Source of the DNA: Hymenochaete sp. R1
Taxonomy: Eukaryota > Basidiomycota > Agaricomycetes > Hymenochaetales > Hymenochaetaceae
Direction of reading: 5' to 3'
Assembly (NCBI GenBank): GCA_019400425.1
Contig: JAFREE010000074.1
Coordinates: forward strand, 56,970-120,969
Length of the DNA: 64,000 nucleotides
The position numbers and the translations under genes are program-made. The notes under the pieces were generated by a model that saw only the letters and a program-made list of their open reading frames with translations, did no database searches and had not been told where the DNA came from. The number at the start of each line of letters is the position of its first letter. The first letter of the stretch is position 1. Shown here piece after piece: positions 21,496-32,429 of the stretch.

Positions 21496-23041
21496 CTATT
21501 TCGAGATATCGAGTATAACACGGCCTATGGTGGCGTTGGATTCCATGTCGGAGTATACTCTAGGCGCAGTATCAGGTTCATCGTCGGGCAAGTCAAAACA
21601 TAAGACGGCCACATACTGTTGGAGTTCTGACAATCCACGGATAGAGTGGTGACATCGCACTTTTCCCGATGCAGCGAGGCTTATGGCTTCATTCGCTTCT
21701 TGCCGTGACCTGATTGGGTGAGCGAATTATCAGAAACGAGAAAGATTAAGAGAATTGAGCATAGGCTCACCCAACGAAGACGCCTTGAAAAGTCAGTCCC
21801 TAAGACATTGACTTAGATCTTCATATGAGACCCCGCGTTAAATATCACTCTAACCTTCATCATCAGAAGCACTGGTACTTCTAACTTTGCACCCGGCGGC
21901 AAACCCACCACCATTAGCCTTCCTCGTGCCCTCAGAAACTGTGCAGCCAGTTGGTACGGGTTTGGTGGCAACTTCTTTTCCTCCGATTTGCTTGATTCTC
22001 CACCGGCGGAAGCGACAATCACAACATGTGCCCCCAACCCGTCGGTAATCCGACGAATATCGGACACGAGATCGGCAGAAGTGCTAACGTCGACGAATGC
22101 GTCTGCATGGAGCATTTGAGCGAGTGCGCGTTTGTCAGAACCTGTGTCGAGCGCAATAACTCGGGCTCCTGCAAGTTTCGCAAATTGGACAGCTGGGAGA
22201 TAGATAGTGAAAAGTTAGGCTGAGAGAAAGATGACTCGGATACGTAGACGAAAGATGCGTACCGAGATGTCCTAAGCCTCCACCGGCTCCTGAAACGACA
22301 ACCCACTGTCCAGCTCGAGCATCGCTCTGCTTGACAGCGCTATAAGCTGCTAAGCCCTAGCCCGGCCATTGCGTTCGAATAGTGGTCAGAAATGATTGGA
22401 TTGAGGGAAAGTAAAGGACCGACTCACTGCACACATGAATGCGGCCGCATCCGCGCTCGGCAGCTCGTCAGGGATAGGAACGACGTGGTCGATATATGCG
22501 ACGGCATACTCGCAGAAAGTGCCATCGATGCCGCTCCCTGTTTTCTTCGAATCGGGGCAGTCTACCATAGTCACAACCACATTGCTGATCAGCTTCATCG
22601 AACAATCGAACTTACATTCAATACTGATGACAAAGGGCTCAGACAATGAGCCGCCCGAGAACTACACTCACAACAATCATTTCCAGAAAGACATTGTTCG
22701 CAGCTCGAGCAAGTGTCCCCGACGTATTTGATACCCACCCTCTGTCCTAGCTCTATTCTCGCGTTTTTGCCCTCATCACTAGCACCTTTGCCAAGAGCAA
22801 CCACAGTTCCCACACCTTCATGTCCGCCGACCAGATCCCTCTTTGGCGGTGAAAAGAAGCCTTTGATAATGTAGAGGTCCGAGCGACAGACACCGGAATG
22901 GGAGAGCTTGACGAGGCATTGTCTTGGCGCGAGAGACAATGGACGAGGGACGGGATGCGTAGTAACGAAGCGAAGCGGTTCCCCTAGAGTGGGAAGGATG
23001 AACGCGCGTTGTGTCGGTGGAATGTCGAAGGTAGAAGACAT
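21496..23041 (-). CDS. Zinc-dependent alcohol dehydrogenase (MDR family)
   Basis: Seven exons: complement(join(21496..21559,21617..21709,21771..21799,21855..22192,22263..22356,22428..22561,22672..23041)), 373 aa. It oxidises alcohols or reduces aldehydes with NAD(P). Catalytic zinc ligands are in SGVCRSDLYIIKG and GGHEGVGTV. The structural zinc site is C-x2-C-x2-C-x7-C (DTCSSCEQCLSGNDCYC), which also confirms the 110-bp intron junction inside it. The cofactor motif is VVSGAGGGLGHLAVQFAKLAG, and the dimer-interface segment KGLTFQGVFVGSRQEANEAI follows. The C-terminus LSELQQVYSDME and GRVILDI match yeast-type ADHs. The N-terminus is about 15 residues longer than in yeast ADH1 and the middle has a charged insert (SAGGESSKSEEKKLPPN). 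No mitochondrial presequence is obvious, so a cytosolic enzyme is likely. Confidence 0.93.
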
Positions 23042-23251
23042 TTAGTATAAGGATGTAGGAATATGGACAGGGCGTGATGGCTAACGGGTGTCAACATCCC
23101 GGAAACTTAAGGATGCTTTAAGTAAAGCTCCCTTAAATAAGTAAACTCGCGGCCGCACTGATTAGACAAGGGCGGAAGTAAGTGGGGATGTCTCAAATTC
23201 ATGCCCTAAAATCTCAAACCGAATCGAAAGTAAGATAGCGAACGGAAGAAA

Positions 23252-25445
23252 TCATGATAAAGATTCTGATTTCGACATCTTTTCGCGTTCTTCATAGCTA
23301 AAATCGTCGTCATCAACCCTCAGTAGAACGCCCAACTTCTTCGCCTCATCTTCCACGACCTTCACCTCACCCTCAATATTCTCCGCAAGCTTCTCCAACT
23401 CCTCGCTAGCTACCTGCGGTACGATGCACACCTGTTTATCCAAGACTTCCTTCACCGCTATGTCTAGATCACGCTCGAGACCTTCGCCCACGCGTTTAAA
23501 TGATCCCCACCATCGGTTTTTCGCCTTTGTCCAAGAACCTACAGCCCATCTCAAGCCAGCCAGCGTTCCTAAAGTCCCGGCGGCGATGCTACTGGGCAAA
23601 TCCATTACATCGAAACCACACAGCGAAGCACCGGTTGTGAATGAGACCGCGGTGTTGGTGAATGATAGCAGGAGAGCACGTTGCGCGGAAAGGTGCAGGG
23701 AACGAGTTGCATGGCTGAACTGGCTTGAGCGTGTGCGTAGAGGCGTTAGGAGTGCTGGAGGAGATACCGATATGGAAAAAGGGGTCCCGGAAAATGGTAA
23801 CGGAGAGGAAGAAGTGAGGCTGAACGTCGCGGAAGACGTCAGTTGATCAATTTTGTTGTCCAGTAGCGAGGAATGATAGTCAGGGTCGACATCTCCGAGC
23901 TGTGAGCGAGTCTTTGCAACGAGATCTTTCTGTATTACTGAAAGGCGACCAGTTTGGAAAAGAAGCTATGAAATTCAGTGAGATGATTTGACAAAAACAG
24001 AAGAACTTTCATATCTCACCTCATTCTCAAAACGCCTAGCAAAAGATCGCTCAACAGCACCATCAATCCTTTTACTCACATCGTCGACGACGAAGGGCAG
24101 ACGCATCCAGGACAGGCCATCCAAAATGGGTTTAACGTCAGCCTCAACTTGTTCAAATGTGTCTGATATCCGCCCTTTCTCCCCACGTGCAACTAGGACC
24201 GGATCGGAGCCAAAAAGAGCGGTGAGAACCTGCTCACGTACTGTCGCACTGAGATCCTGTAACGAGCCTGCGCAGCTTTGAAGATTTTCAACATCATCCT
24301 TTAGCGTTTCCATATAGTTTTGATAGCGTCCCACCACAATTTGGAACAGAGACTGGGCAGAGCTAAGCCTCAGAACATTTGGTCCTTTCTCAACTAGGTG
24401 CAAAAGACGTTGCAGGACATATGATAGGTTGGAAGCGGAAATATCCTCCTGAAAGGCTCGAACAGCTTCAGCTGATGAATTATCCTTTGACAGAATTGAG
24501 ATGCCCCGCAGCACCCTCGAAATATCGCAGACAGCTACTTGCTCAAGCTTCACGTCTGAAAGCCTTGCATAATATGTCTTTAGTTGTTCTGCTGCGGGGG
24601 AATTTGCGGCAATCGGGCCATCGAGCAGTATAAGAGAATGAGGATGTTCCTTGATATCGGACACAGAGACAGGAGAAAAAAAGTTCGAGGTTCCCATTTC
24701 TGCAATTGGCACGATAAAAATGGCAATATCTGATGATGTGAAATCGGTGCCAGGAATATCGCTCCAATCTGTAAGCGACCTCTCTTTTGGACGGAACTCG
24801 TGAACGGTAACAGGTTGTTGAAAGCGACTGAAGAAAGAAGATGGGAGGGTAGCCTGGCTAGAGAAGAGTTATTCATCTGATTCTCCAAAGTAGAACTATT
24901 GACTGCTCACTCGTAAGATAAAATATCTTCCCCTCGCCGTGCCAACTTCTCCCATCGGCTCTGTATAGTGGACCGCAAATCCCGTGCTGTCAATGGATCG
25001 CCCAAAATTGCGGTAACAAAGTCACCTGTAGCAGAGTCGTTACTGCCACAGACTTTTAAAGTATTAGCACCGGTGGCATTTGAGTGAGCCTGAGGGGGAG
25101 TGACTTGCTCGATAAAAAGACCTTGTCCTTCGGTCGTTCGTACAGCCTAGTCGCAATGTCCTTGAACTGGTCGACAGTTTCTGGGCTTACAGAACGAAGG
25201 CACCCAATCACTTTCAACAGTTCAAGCGTTTTCGTTTGCAATTCATCATATGATATCTCTGAACGCGGTGTCGTATCGCCCGCATCGCTATGAACGGGTG
25301 TAACACCTTTCCACGACGTCCGAGACGTAGTGATGTAGCGAAGCGAGACCACTCTTGTAGGCTTCCAGCTACGAGCTAGACATAAGTGATGCCTATGTAT
25401 CCTGGAAATCAGCAAAAAGGGTGAGGTCGCATAGACTGTTGGCAT
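23252..25445 (-). CDS. Mitochondrial Mmc1-like protein (tentative)
   Basis: Four exons: complement(join(23252..23965,24020..24857,24911..25042,25105..25445)), 674 aa. The start (MPTVYATSPFLLISRIHRHH then SWKPTRVVSLRYITTSRTSW) is a typical Arg/Ser-rich mitochondrial presequence. The body has an ILGDPLTARDLRS segment, a hydrophobic strand DIAIFIVPIAEMG, ILLDGPIAANSP, and a long helical part ending in RLPFVVDDVSKRIDGAVE. A C-terminal hydrophobic stretch (SSIAAGTLGTLAGLRWAVGSW) may be membrane-associated, followed by an acidic tail. This layout resembles fungal Mmc1-type proteins distantly related to dynamin-like GTPases, but I cannot verify this and see no intact P-loop. The 62-bp first intron was placed using a GCTAATAC branch site. 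Confidence 0.6.
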
Positions 25446-25801
25446 AAATACGCCAAGTTGGAGGGAATAGGAAGAGATGCCGGGAGCTTGTAATCGAAGT
25501 CCTGGCCAAAGCAGCGAGGGCCAAAATCCATGCGTCGATCAATGAGGCCCAAAACGGGAAGAAAGCTGAATTGATTTCGCCTTCACTCTCGAATTATCCA
25601 ATTTCACTGGCAATAATCTCACTCAACAGCTCTTTCTTTGTTATCTACAGTAAAGATTGGAAACCTAACCACAGTTCGAGAAGGAGTCTCATTATTTGAA
25701 AGAAATGCTGTGAACACGCAGACAAAGTATACTATTCCTTTCATATGCACTATATGCACAAGGTCTTTCTTTCGATATAATGTCCCTGATTTTGTCCGTC
25801 T
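25446..25801. other. Short intergenic region
   Basis: It holds the promoter of the Mmc1-like gene and the 3' end of GH1 copy A. No other feature is seen. Confidence 0.4.
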
Positions 25802-28495
25802 TCAAGACAGATGAGAACCAAAAAACTCAGCTATGTAGTGAATTGGAGTAGGTATACCATCCATGAAGCCCATTGGGATGGGACTCACACAACGCCAAAG
25901 CGGACCTCTTGAACGTTCTCTCAAGAGTCGTGTAATTGACGTACTGGATACCAAAGCGGGTAGTTGTTCCTGCTTGCCACTCGGCATTATCAATCATTGC
26001 TGTCAGGGAAAATAGTTCTTCAATAGTGTCGATAGCTTGAATGAAGAGGAGACACTTACCCCACGAGAACGTGCCGGCTAAAGGAATATCATCTTCGTGG
26101 ATAGCGAGAAGAGCTTCGCCCAGGTAAGTCATGTAGTAATCTATTCTTAATCAATCAGCGAAAGATATTTGGATTAATGAATTGAAAAAACACCCACCGA
26201 CTCGCAATGCATCATCAAGTACATACGCCAAGTCAGTTCGGATGCCCTCCTCCGGACCAGTGAAACCAAATTCGGAGATGTACTGGAAGAGTCGAAAATC
26301 AATACGGATAAATACAAGAGGGCAGACTGACGCACAACTTTATTATACGGCCATCTCTTTTTCAGCTCCGACAACTCATACCGCACGTTTTGAGGTGTCG
26401 TGAGCAGCCCAGAAGAAACATATTCGGCGGCAATGCCAACAGGCCATCCAGTCTCAGCGTTATACAACATCCGAACAGCGCATGCAGGCCAGTTGATGTC
26501 GTTCGAATCTGCGAGACATGCATTTATTCCATTTGGTGGGGCAGCAGTATACATGCTTGCATAGAGGTCAATTGCGAAAAAATCGGCGGATCCTAGTTGG
26601 CATACAAAGTCAGAGCATGATACAAGCACGCAGGATAGCAAGACACGTACCCTTAATCTCCGCTTTTTCTTCATCTGTAAAGCGAGGCAACAACGACTCG
26701 TTCAATGTTTGCTTTAGTATATCGGGCCAATCCCCAGAAACATAGACGGGATCGGCGAACATTCCGATATAGAAGGCTGCGCTTCTCTCAACCGCTTCAG
26801 CGTCCTCTGTTGAGTTCAAACGCCACTGACGCCCACTGTAAATGTTTCAGTAATTTCAAAGTGATTGGTTTTATTATGACGAGAACCCCAGGCTCACATT
26901 GATCCGCTGCTTTTAAATGCTATTTCACCCGATATCCCGAGCTCTCGGAAGATCTTCACTGCTCGCGCATGTGCCTTGACTGGAATACTGTCAGAAAGAC
27001 CCTTGGAAGGGATTTTTTTGACGCACGAAGATAATAGCTACAGTGATATAGGACATTCGCGCTCGTAACATTGGCGGAGATCGTTGAATCTGCAGGTTGA
27101 TCAGAAGAAACCGTCTTTATATGAGATGGGTTCGAACATACTGAACGGGTACGAAAGAAATTCGGAACAATAAATTAGTCTAGGGCAGACCATTAGAAAA
27201 GATAATGCAACTCGGCAGTATACTAGTATGCGACTTACGGTTCATTGAACGTAAACCATGTTTTTACTCGACCGTTGTACGCTTGGAACACGGTCTTTGC
27301 ATAACTAAGGACTCAAGTCAGATAGATGAAATCGTAGGGAAATTGCCGGACACTCACTTTGCGAAGTCTTCCACGAACTCCTCCGAAGTAAGGCCTCCAT
27401 AAAATGCGACGAGAGCCAAAGGCATGTCCCAATGAACTATATTCATTCAACCAGTAGCCAGCTGAGAAATTGACACTGAAGAAGGCTACACCTACAGAGA
27501 GTCACCACTGGCCTCACTCCAAGAGACAGGGAATAGTCGATTACTTTATGAGTGAAGACTGTTAACTTAGATTTCGCAAGCGGATACTCTTGTCTTACAG
27601 TCGGAGTAATGATCAATCCCAGCCTGATTCACTGGGGAATCTCTCGTTCCAAAAGGGAGAATTCGAGCCCACGATATACTGAAAGGCTGCTGAGATTTTC
27701 TACTTCTCATTCGAAACAAGTTATACGTACGAAAAGGAGTGAGCATTAACTCCAAGCGCTGCAACTCGAGCAGTATCTTTCTTGTATAGCAGGTACTGTA
27801 GATCCACGATATCACCGTTTGTCCCATCGATGATGACACCCGGCTGATGGCCGGCCCAATCCCAAGTGGTCGGACCCTTTCCCTCAAGCTTCGTCGCACC
27901 CTCCACTTGATATGCCGCCGTTGCGACTCCAAACGTGAAATTCGGTGGGAACTTCAACGATGGAAGGACGTTCGCAGGGGTAGAGGCATACCAAGTTGGG
28001 TAAACGGGCGGGGCTGATGATGGAAGCGTCACGGGTGCATCACCTGGTGCGGTGGTAGTAAAGGGAGGCTCGTCGACGTCACCGACCTATTTCTGTAGTC
28101 AGTGGGATTTATAGATGAGATGAAAACGAGAGGCGGGTGAAACTCACGAGGCTCCAGAGTTCGTTGAATGTTTCTTGAGTATAATTTCGTGGGATACTTC
28201 CTATGGGTATGAAAGGTGTGCAAATCGAGATTGACTTTGAAGTGCTGGAGGTTCCAGATGAAGTGACTATGGATCTTTCGGAAGAAAGCGTTATTGCCTC
28301 TTCACTAAAGAAACTAGAGGGCGTAAAGCTCGTCTCGAGCGTTAATGAAGAGACGGTGGAAGCTGATCCAATAGTTGATGTTGCAAGTGAAGTAGCCGGA
28401 GACAATAAAGTACTGCTCAGCGCATCCTGAGAGATAGCATAGCCCTTGAGAGCTAGCAAGAGTAGAACAGGGAATAATAGAGACGAAAAGATCAT
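25802..28495 (-). CDS. Secreted glycoside hydrolase family 1 enzyme, copy A
   Basis: Fifteen exons: complement(join(25802..25830,25889..25999,26060..26140,26198..26282,26336..26592,26651..26835,26898..26979,27042..27089,27142..27179,27239..27304,27358..27436,27496..27543,27599..27678,27731..28086,28148..28495)), 630 aa. Retaining beta-glycosidases of this family release terminal glucose or related sugars. A signal peptide (MIFSSLLFPVLLLLALKGYA) is followed by a Ser/Thr-rich linker (about 25-90) and a conserved NYTQETFNELWSL segment. The barrel begins at FTFGVATAAYQVEGA, then HSFSISWARI, HYSDLIDYSLSLGV, TLFHWDMPLAL, and the acid/base motif TFNEP (Glu325). The nucleophile lies in YISEFGFTG (Glu533), where the usual ENG is EFG. 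Ends GIQYVNYTTLERTFKRSALAL. It is tandem with copy B, which has the same exon lengths throughout. Confidence 0.92.
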
Positions 28496-28541
28496 TCTTC
28501 ACGTATTCTCTTCAAATCCAAGTTTTGGCCGAGTACAATGG

Positions 28542-28548
28542 CTTTATA
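28542..28548 (-). promoter_or_regulatory. TATA box of GH1 copy A
   Basis: TATAAAG on minus about 50 bp upstream of the start codon at 28495; copy B has TATAAAA at a similar distance. Confidence 0.55.
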
Positions 28549-28696
28549 GCCCTATCATGGTGTAAGAACCACAACGATTGCTAGCATATGCAAACTATCC
28601 CTTAAAAACGCTTCTGCGAATGGGAGAAGTTGATCGTCAGACCTGTAGAACTGAGAGCGGCGGTGTTCACTCTGAAGGAAAGAAAAACGGATGCGA

Positions 28697-28738
28697 TCGG
28701 GTCCGATCCTTTGTCGCGGTAGCGGCGGACCGTGCAAA
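28697..28738 (-). promoter_or_regulatory. Conserved upstream block of GH1 copy A
   Basis: A 42-bp block about 200 bp upstream of the start codon matches 35 of 42 positions in the equivalent place upstream of copy B (32091-32132), amid otherwise diverged DNA. Its core on plus is GCGGTAGCGGCGG followed by A/T-CCGT. CGG triplets facing CCG are the kind of site bound by fungal Zn2Cys6 regulators. Confidence 0.5.
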
Positions 28739-29203
28739 GCAGTATATTTGAGGCATCTGAATTATATTGAAGATTAAATGATGATTAATATTCTTTCACG
28801 TACTCTAGAATACCCGTTGGGGTCAATGAAGGGAGACGCGGAGAAAGGAACTCACTGTAGTTCATGAAGTCAACACACTACTCACCGTCTGTCAACATTT
28901 CGGTATTTTGCTGTGTTGACACGTACACGCGTCGATCAATAAATCCCAAAATGAGACCAAGGTGAGCATTGGCCCACCAACTGAACGACTTTGAATGTTC
29001 ATCCCCGACTGCCGATAGCTCGCCCTACGGGTCTTTCTTTAAATTGCTAAATAACAATATTTCTAGAATCCATCCAAGAGGCTGAAAAAGGGTTTCAACC
29101 ATAAGATGGAAGTACTCCGAAAATGCGCAAACCAAGTCAATTTTATTCGTTAGATTTGAATTGCATTCACAAGCACTACTCTTTCGATAGTATTTCCCCG
29201 CCT

Positions 29204-31888
29204 TTAAGACAAGTGAGAACCAAAGAACTCAGCTATGAAATTAAAAGTTTTAAACATATCATCCAGGAAGACGCTGACATCATACTCACACAAAGCCAAA
29301 GCGGACCTCTTAAACGTTCTCTCGAGAGTCGTGTAATTGACGTACTGAATACCAAATCGAGTAGTTGTCCCGGATTGCCACTCAGCATTGTCGACCATTG
29401 CTGTCAAAGAAAACGGTTCTTCGAAATTGTCAACAGTCTGAATAAATAGGAGACACTTACCCCACGAGAACGTGCCGGCTAAAGGAATACCATCTTCGTG
29501 AATTGCTAGGAGAGCTTCACCTAGGTATGTCATGTAGTAATCTATCCATATTTAATCAGCAAGATACGTTCCAAATCCTGATCTGCGGCATACGCACCAA
29601 CTCGCAGAGCATCATCGAGTACGTATGCTAGGTCTGTTCGTATTCCTTCTTCCGGACCAGTGAAACCGAATTCCGAGATATACTGCAAAAGTCAAAAAAT
29701 CAATACAAATAATTACAAGAAGGCAAACTAACGTACAACTTTATCGTATGGCCATCTCTTTTTCAGCTCTGATAACTCATACCTCACGTTCTGAGGTGTC
29801 ATGAGCAACCAAGAAGAAGCATTCTCAGCGGCAATGCCAACAGGCCATCCAGTCTCAGCGTTATATAGCATCTGAACATTGCATTGGGGCCAATTGACGT
29901 CGTTCGAGTCTGCAAGACAAGCATTGATACCATTTGGTGGTGCAGCGGTGTACATGCTTGTATAAAGATCGATTGCGAAGAAATCGGCGGATCCTGGCCG
30001 ACATACAAAGTTAGACATATTGCGAAGTTGATGCAAATGTGCGAAAGTCCAAGAAGGCTCACCCTTGATCTCTGCCTTTTCTTCGTCCGTAAATCGCGGT
30101 AAGAAGGACTCGTTCAGAGTCTGCTTCATCAGGTCTGGCCAATCTCCGGATACATAGACAGGATCACTGAACATTCCAATATGGAACGCGGCTCCTCTCT
30201 CGATCGCTTCAGCGTCATCCGTTGAATTCGAGCGCCATTGATGTCCACTGTACATACTTTAGTAAGTTCATACAGAAAAGACTTATTTTTCAGGACCGCA
30301 CATGGCTCCGTCGTTCTTAAATGCAATTTCACCCGATATTCCGAGTTCTCGGAATATTTTGACTGCCCGTGCATGGGCCTTTACTGAAGCATTGTTAGCC
30401 ATGTACCGAAGAAAGAAAGAAAAGTCATCGGACTCACGAAGATAATAACCACAATGATAGAGGACATTCGCGCTCGTAACGTTGTCAGAGTTTGTCGAAT
30501 CTATGATCTGGTTAGACAGTTTCATCGAGAGAGATGATTTGAACTTACTGAACGGGTACGCAGGTAATTGGGAGCAGTACACGTGTCTGTCGGAACTGTT
30601 CAGAGTTTTTAATCGATCCGAAAAAATATGTATCTCACGGCTCGTTGAACGTGTACCACGTTTGGACTCGACCATTATAGGCCTGGAATACTGTCTTTGC
30701 GTAACTTGGCCTTGACTCAGACGGGAAACATTCGCTGGGACGTTGTACCACTTACTTTGCGTAGTCTTCGACAAAATCTTCCGAAGTTAGACCACCGTAA
30801 AAGGCAACGAGTGCCAAGGGCATGTCCCAGTGGACTATAGTATTTCAGCAAATCGAAAAGATAACTGATGCTAGAGAAGGCTACACTTACAGAGAGTGAC
30901 CACTGGCCTCACTCCAAGAGACAAGGAATAGTCGATTACTTTATGAACCAAATGTCAAACTGACTTTTGCAATCTGGAGCCTCTTTCTTACAATCAGAGT
31001 AGTGATCAATCCCAGCCTGATTCACTGGAGAATCTCTCGTTCCGAAAGGGAAAATGCGAGCCCATGATATACTGAAAAGCTGATGAGAACCAACAAGAGA
31101 TATATTGAAAGGAACTAACATACGAAAAGGAGTGAGCATTGACTCCAAGAGCTGCAACTCGAGCAGTATCTTTCTTGTATAGCAGATATTGTAGATCTAC
31201 AATATCGCCATTGGTCCCATCAACAATGACATTTGGCTGCCGGCCGGCCCAGTCCCAAGTGGTCGGACCTTTTCCCTCAAGGTTCGTCGCACCCTCCACT
31301 TGATATGCCGCAGTTGCGACTCCAAACGTGAAATTCGATGGGAACTTCAATGATGGAAGGACATCTGCAGGGGTAGGAGCATACCAAGTCGGGTAAACCG
31401 ACGGGGCTGACGACGGAAGTGTCACGGGTGCATCGCCTGGTGCGGTGGTAGTAAAGGGAGGCTCGTCGACGTCACCGACCTATTTCTGTAGTCAGTGGGA
31501 TTTATAGATGAGATGAAAACGAGAGGCGGGTAAAACTCACGAGGCTCCAGAGTTCGTCGAATGTTTCCGGCGTATAGTTTCGTGGGATACTTCCGATGGG
31601 TATGAAAGGCGCGCTAGTAGGGGCTGACCCTGAAACAGAGGAGCCAGACGAGTTCGAGGAAGGAAATGAACTCTCGGACGTAGCTGTCACTGCCGTCTCT
31701 GTACTAGAGATGGTCGGTGTAAAGCTACTCTCAAACGTGGATGAAATGATAGAAGCTGAATCAATGGTTGAAGATGCTAGTGAACTGGTCAGAGATAGCA
31801 GAGCACTACTCGATGTTTCCTGTGAGCTCGCATGGCCCGCAAGGATGGGCAAGGCCATAGCCCAGAGTAGCAGAAACGAAAAGTCCAT
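29204..31888 (-). CDS. Secreted glycoside hydrolase family 1 enzyme, copy B
   Basis: Fifteen exons: complement(join(29204..29232,29290..29400,29461..29541,29598..29682,29737..29993,30063..30247,30302..30383,30453..30500,30549..30586,30639..30704,30756..30834,30891..30938,30992..31071,31124..31479,31541..31888)), 630 aa. Every exon has the same length as its partner in copy A, so the pair arose by tandem duplication with all introns in place. Start MDFSFLLLWAMALPILAGHA is a signal peptide; an ATG three codons upstream (31897) is not conserved in copy A. The Ser/Thr linker is more diverged than the barrel. Acid/base TFNEP and nucleophile YISEFGFTG are both kept. Differences are concentrated in the linker, in SQLPAYPF versus SEFLSYPF, and in the KNDGAM/KSSGSI loop. 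Probably an extracellular or wall-bound beta-glucosidase-type enzyme. Confidence 0.92.
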
Positions 31889-31921
31889 TTTGAGCATCCA
31901 TACGTTTCCAACGAATAGAAT

Positions 31922-31930
31922 GTTTTTATA
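31922..31930 (-). promoter_or_regulatory. TATA box of GH1 copy B
   Basis: TATAAAA on minus about 40 bp upstream of the start codon at 31888, matching the placement in copy A. Confidence 0.5.
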
Positions 31931-32090
31931 CTTCTGCCAGTAAACCCAAAGCTGCCTAATCCACCAGCCACAAAGCTAGCACATGATGCCAAGTTGTCTC
32001 TTCGAGAGTATTATTGATGGCGGTAGAAGCTATCTATCGGCTTGTGAGGACTGAGAGCGGACGTTGTTCTCCGTCATATGACAGATGTAG

Positions 32091-32132
32091 TCGGTCCCGA
32101 TCCTGAGTTGCGGTAGCGGCGGTCCGTTCAAA
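32091..32132 (-). promoter_or_regulatory. Conserved upstream block of GH1 copy B
   Basis: The partner of 28697-28738: same length, same distance from the start codon (about 205 bp), with the shared core GCGGTAGCGGCGG and CCGT. Confidence 0.5.
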
Positions 32133-32429
32133 ACATCTTTTTGCAACCCCCGAAGCAAGTTTGAGATTATTTGATGATTCTTTCCGGTACGATATGACTC
32201 ATTTGCGACGTGACTCACTTGATAGAGCAGAGCAGAGAAGGAAGGAAGAGGTCAAGTTTTCGGAACTTCGGATGCCTATGTTTGTCTGTATTTGGATGAC
32301 ATAATATGACGTTCCACTTGAAGTTGAAGCCCCAAACTTACTCAGGACGCGACTCGCAGCTCGAAGCTTGATCTCATCCTACCATCCTCCCATACCCCTG
32401 AATTTCTCAAAGGACCTCACTTTCTCCTC

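Larger units (their letters stand above)
28496..29203. other. Spacer between the GH1 copies
   Basis: 708 bp holding the promoter of copy A (TATA box, conserved block) and the 3' end of copy B. No other gene is seen. Confidence 0.5.
31889..32429. promoter_or_regulatory. Divergent region, GH1 copy B and Gly/Met-repeat gene
   Basis: 541 bp between two diverging start codons. Besides the marked TATA box and conserved block I see nothing that can be assigned. Confidence 0.45.

Noticed and set aside
21813..22115. ADH frame ending at a stop just after MMKVRVIFNAGSHMKI
   Set aside because: That stop lies in a 55-bp intron; splicing to 21799 restores the conserved C-terminal half of the enzyme, so the gene is not truncated.
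27543..27558. Alternative acceptor giving five extra residues (FFTHK) in GH1 copy A exon 12 from the right
   Set aside because: Copy B lacks that AG, and the shorter form SDLIDY matches the GH1 pattern in both copies.
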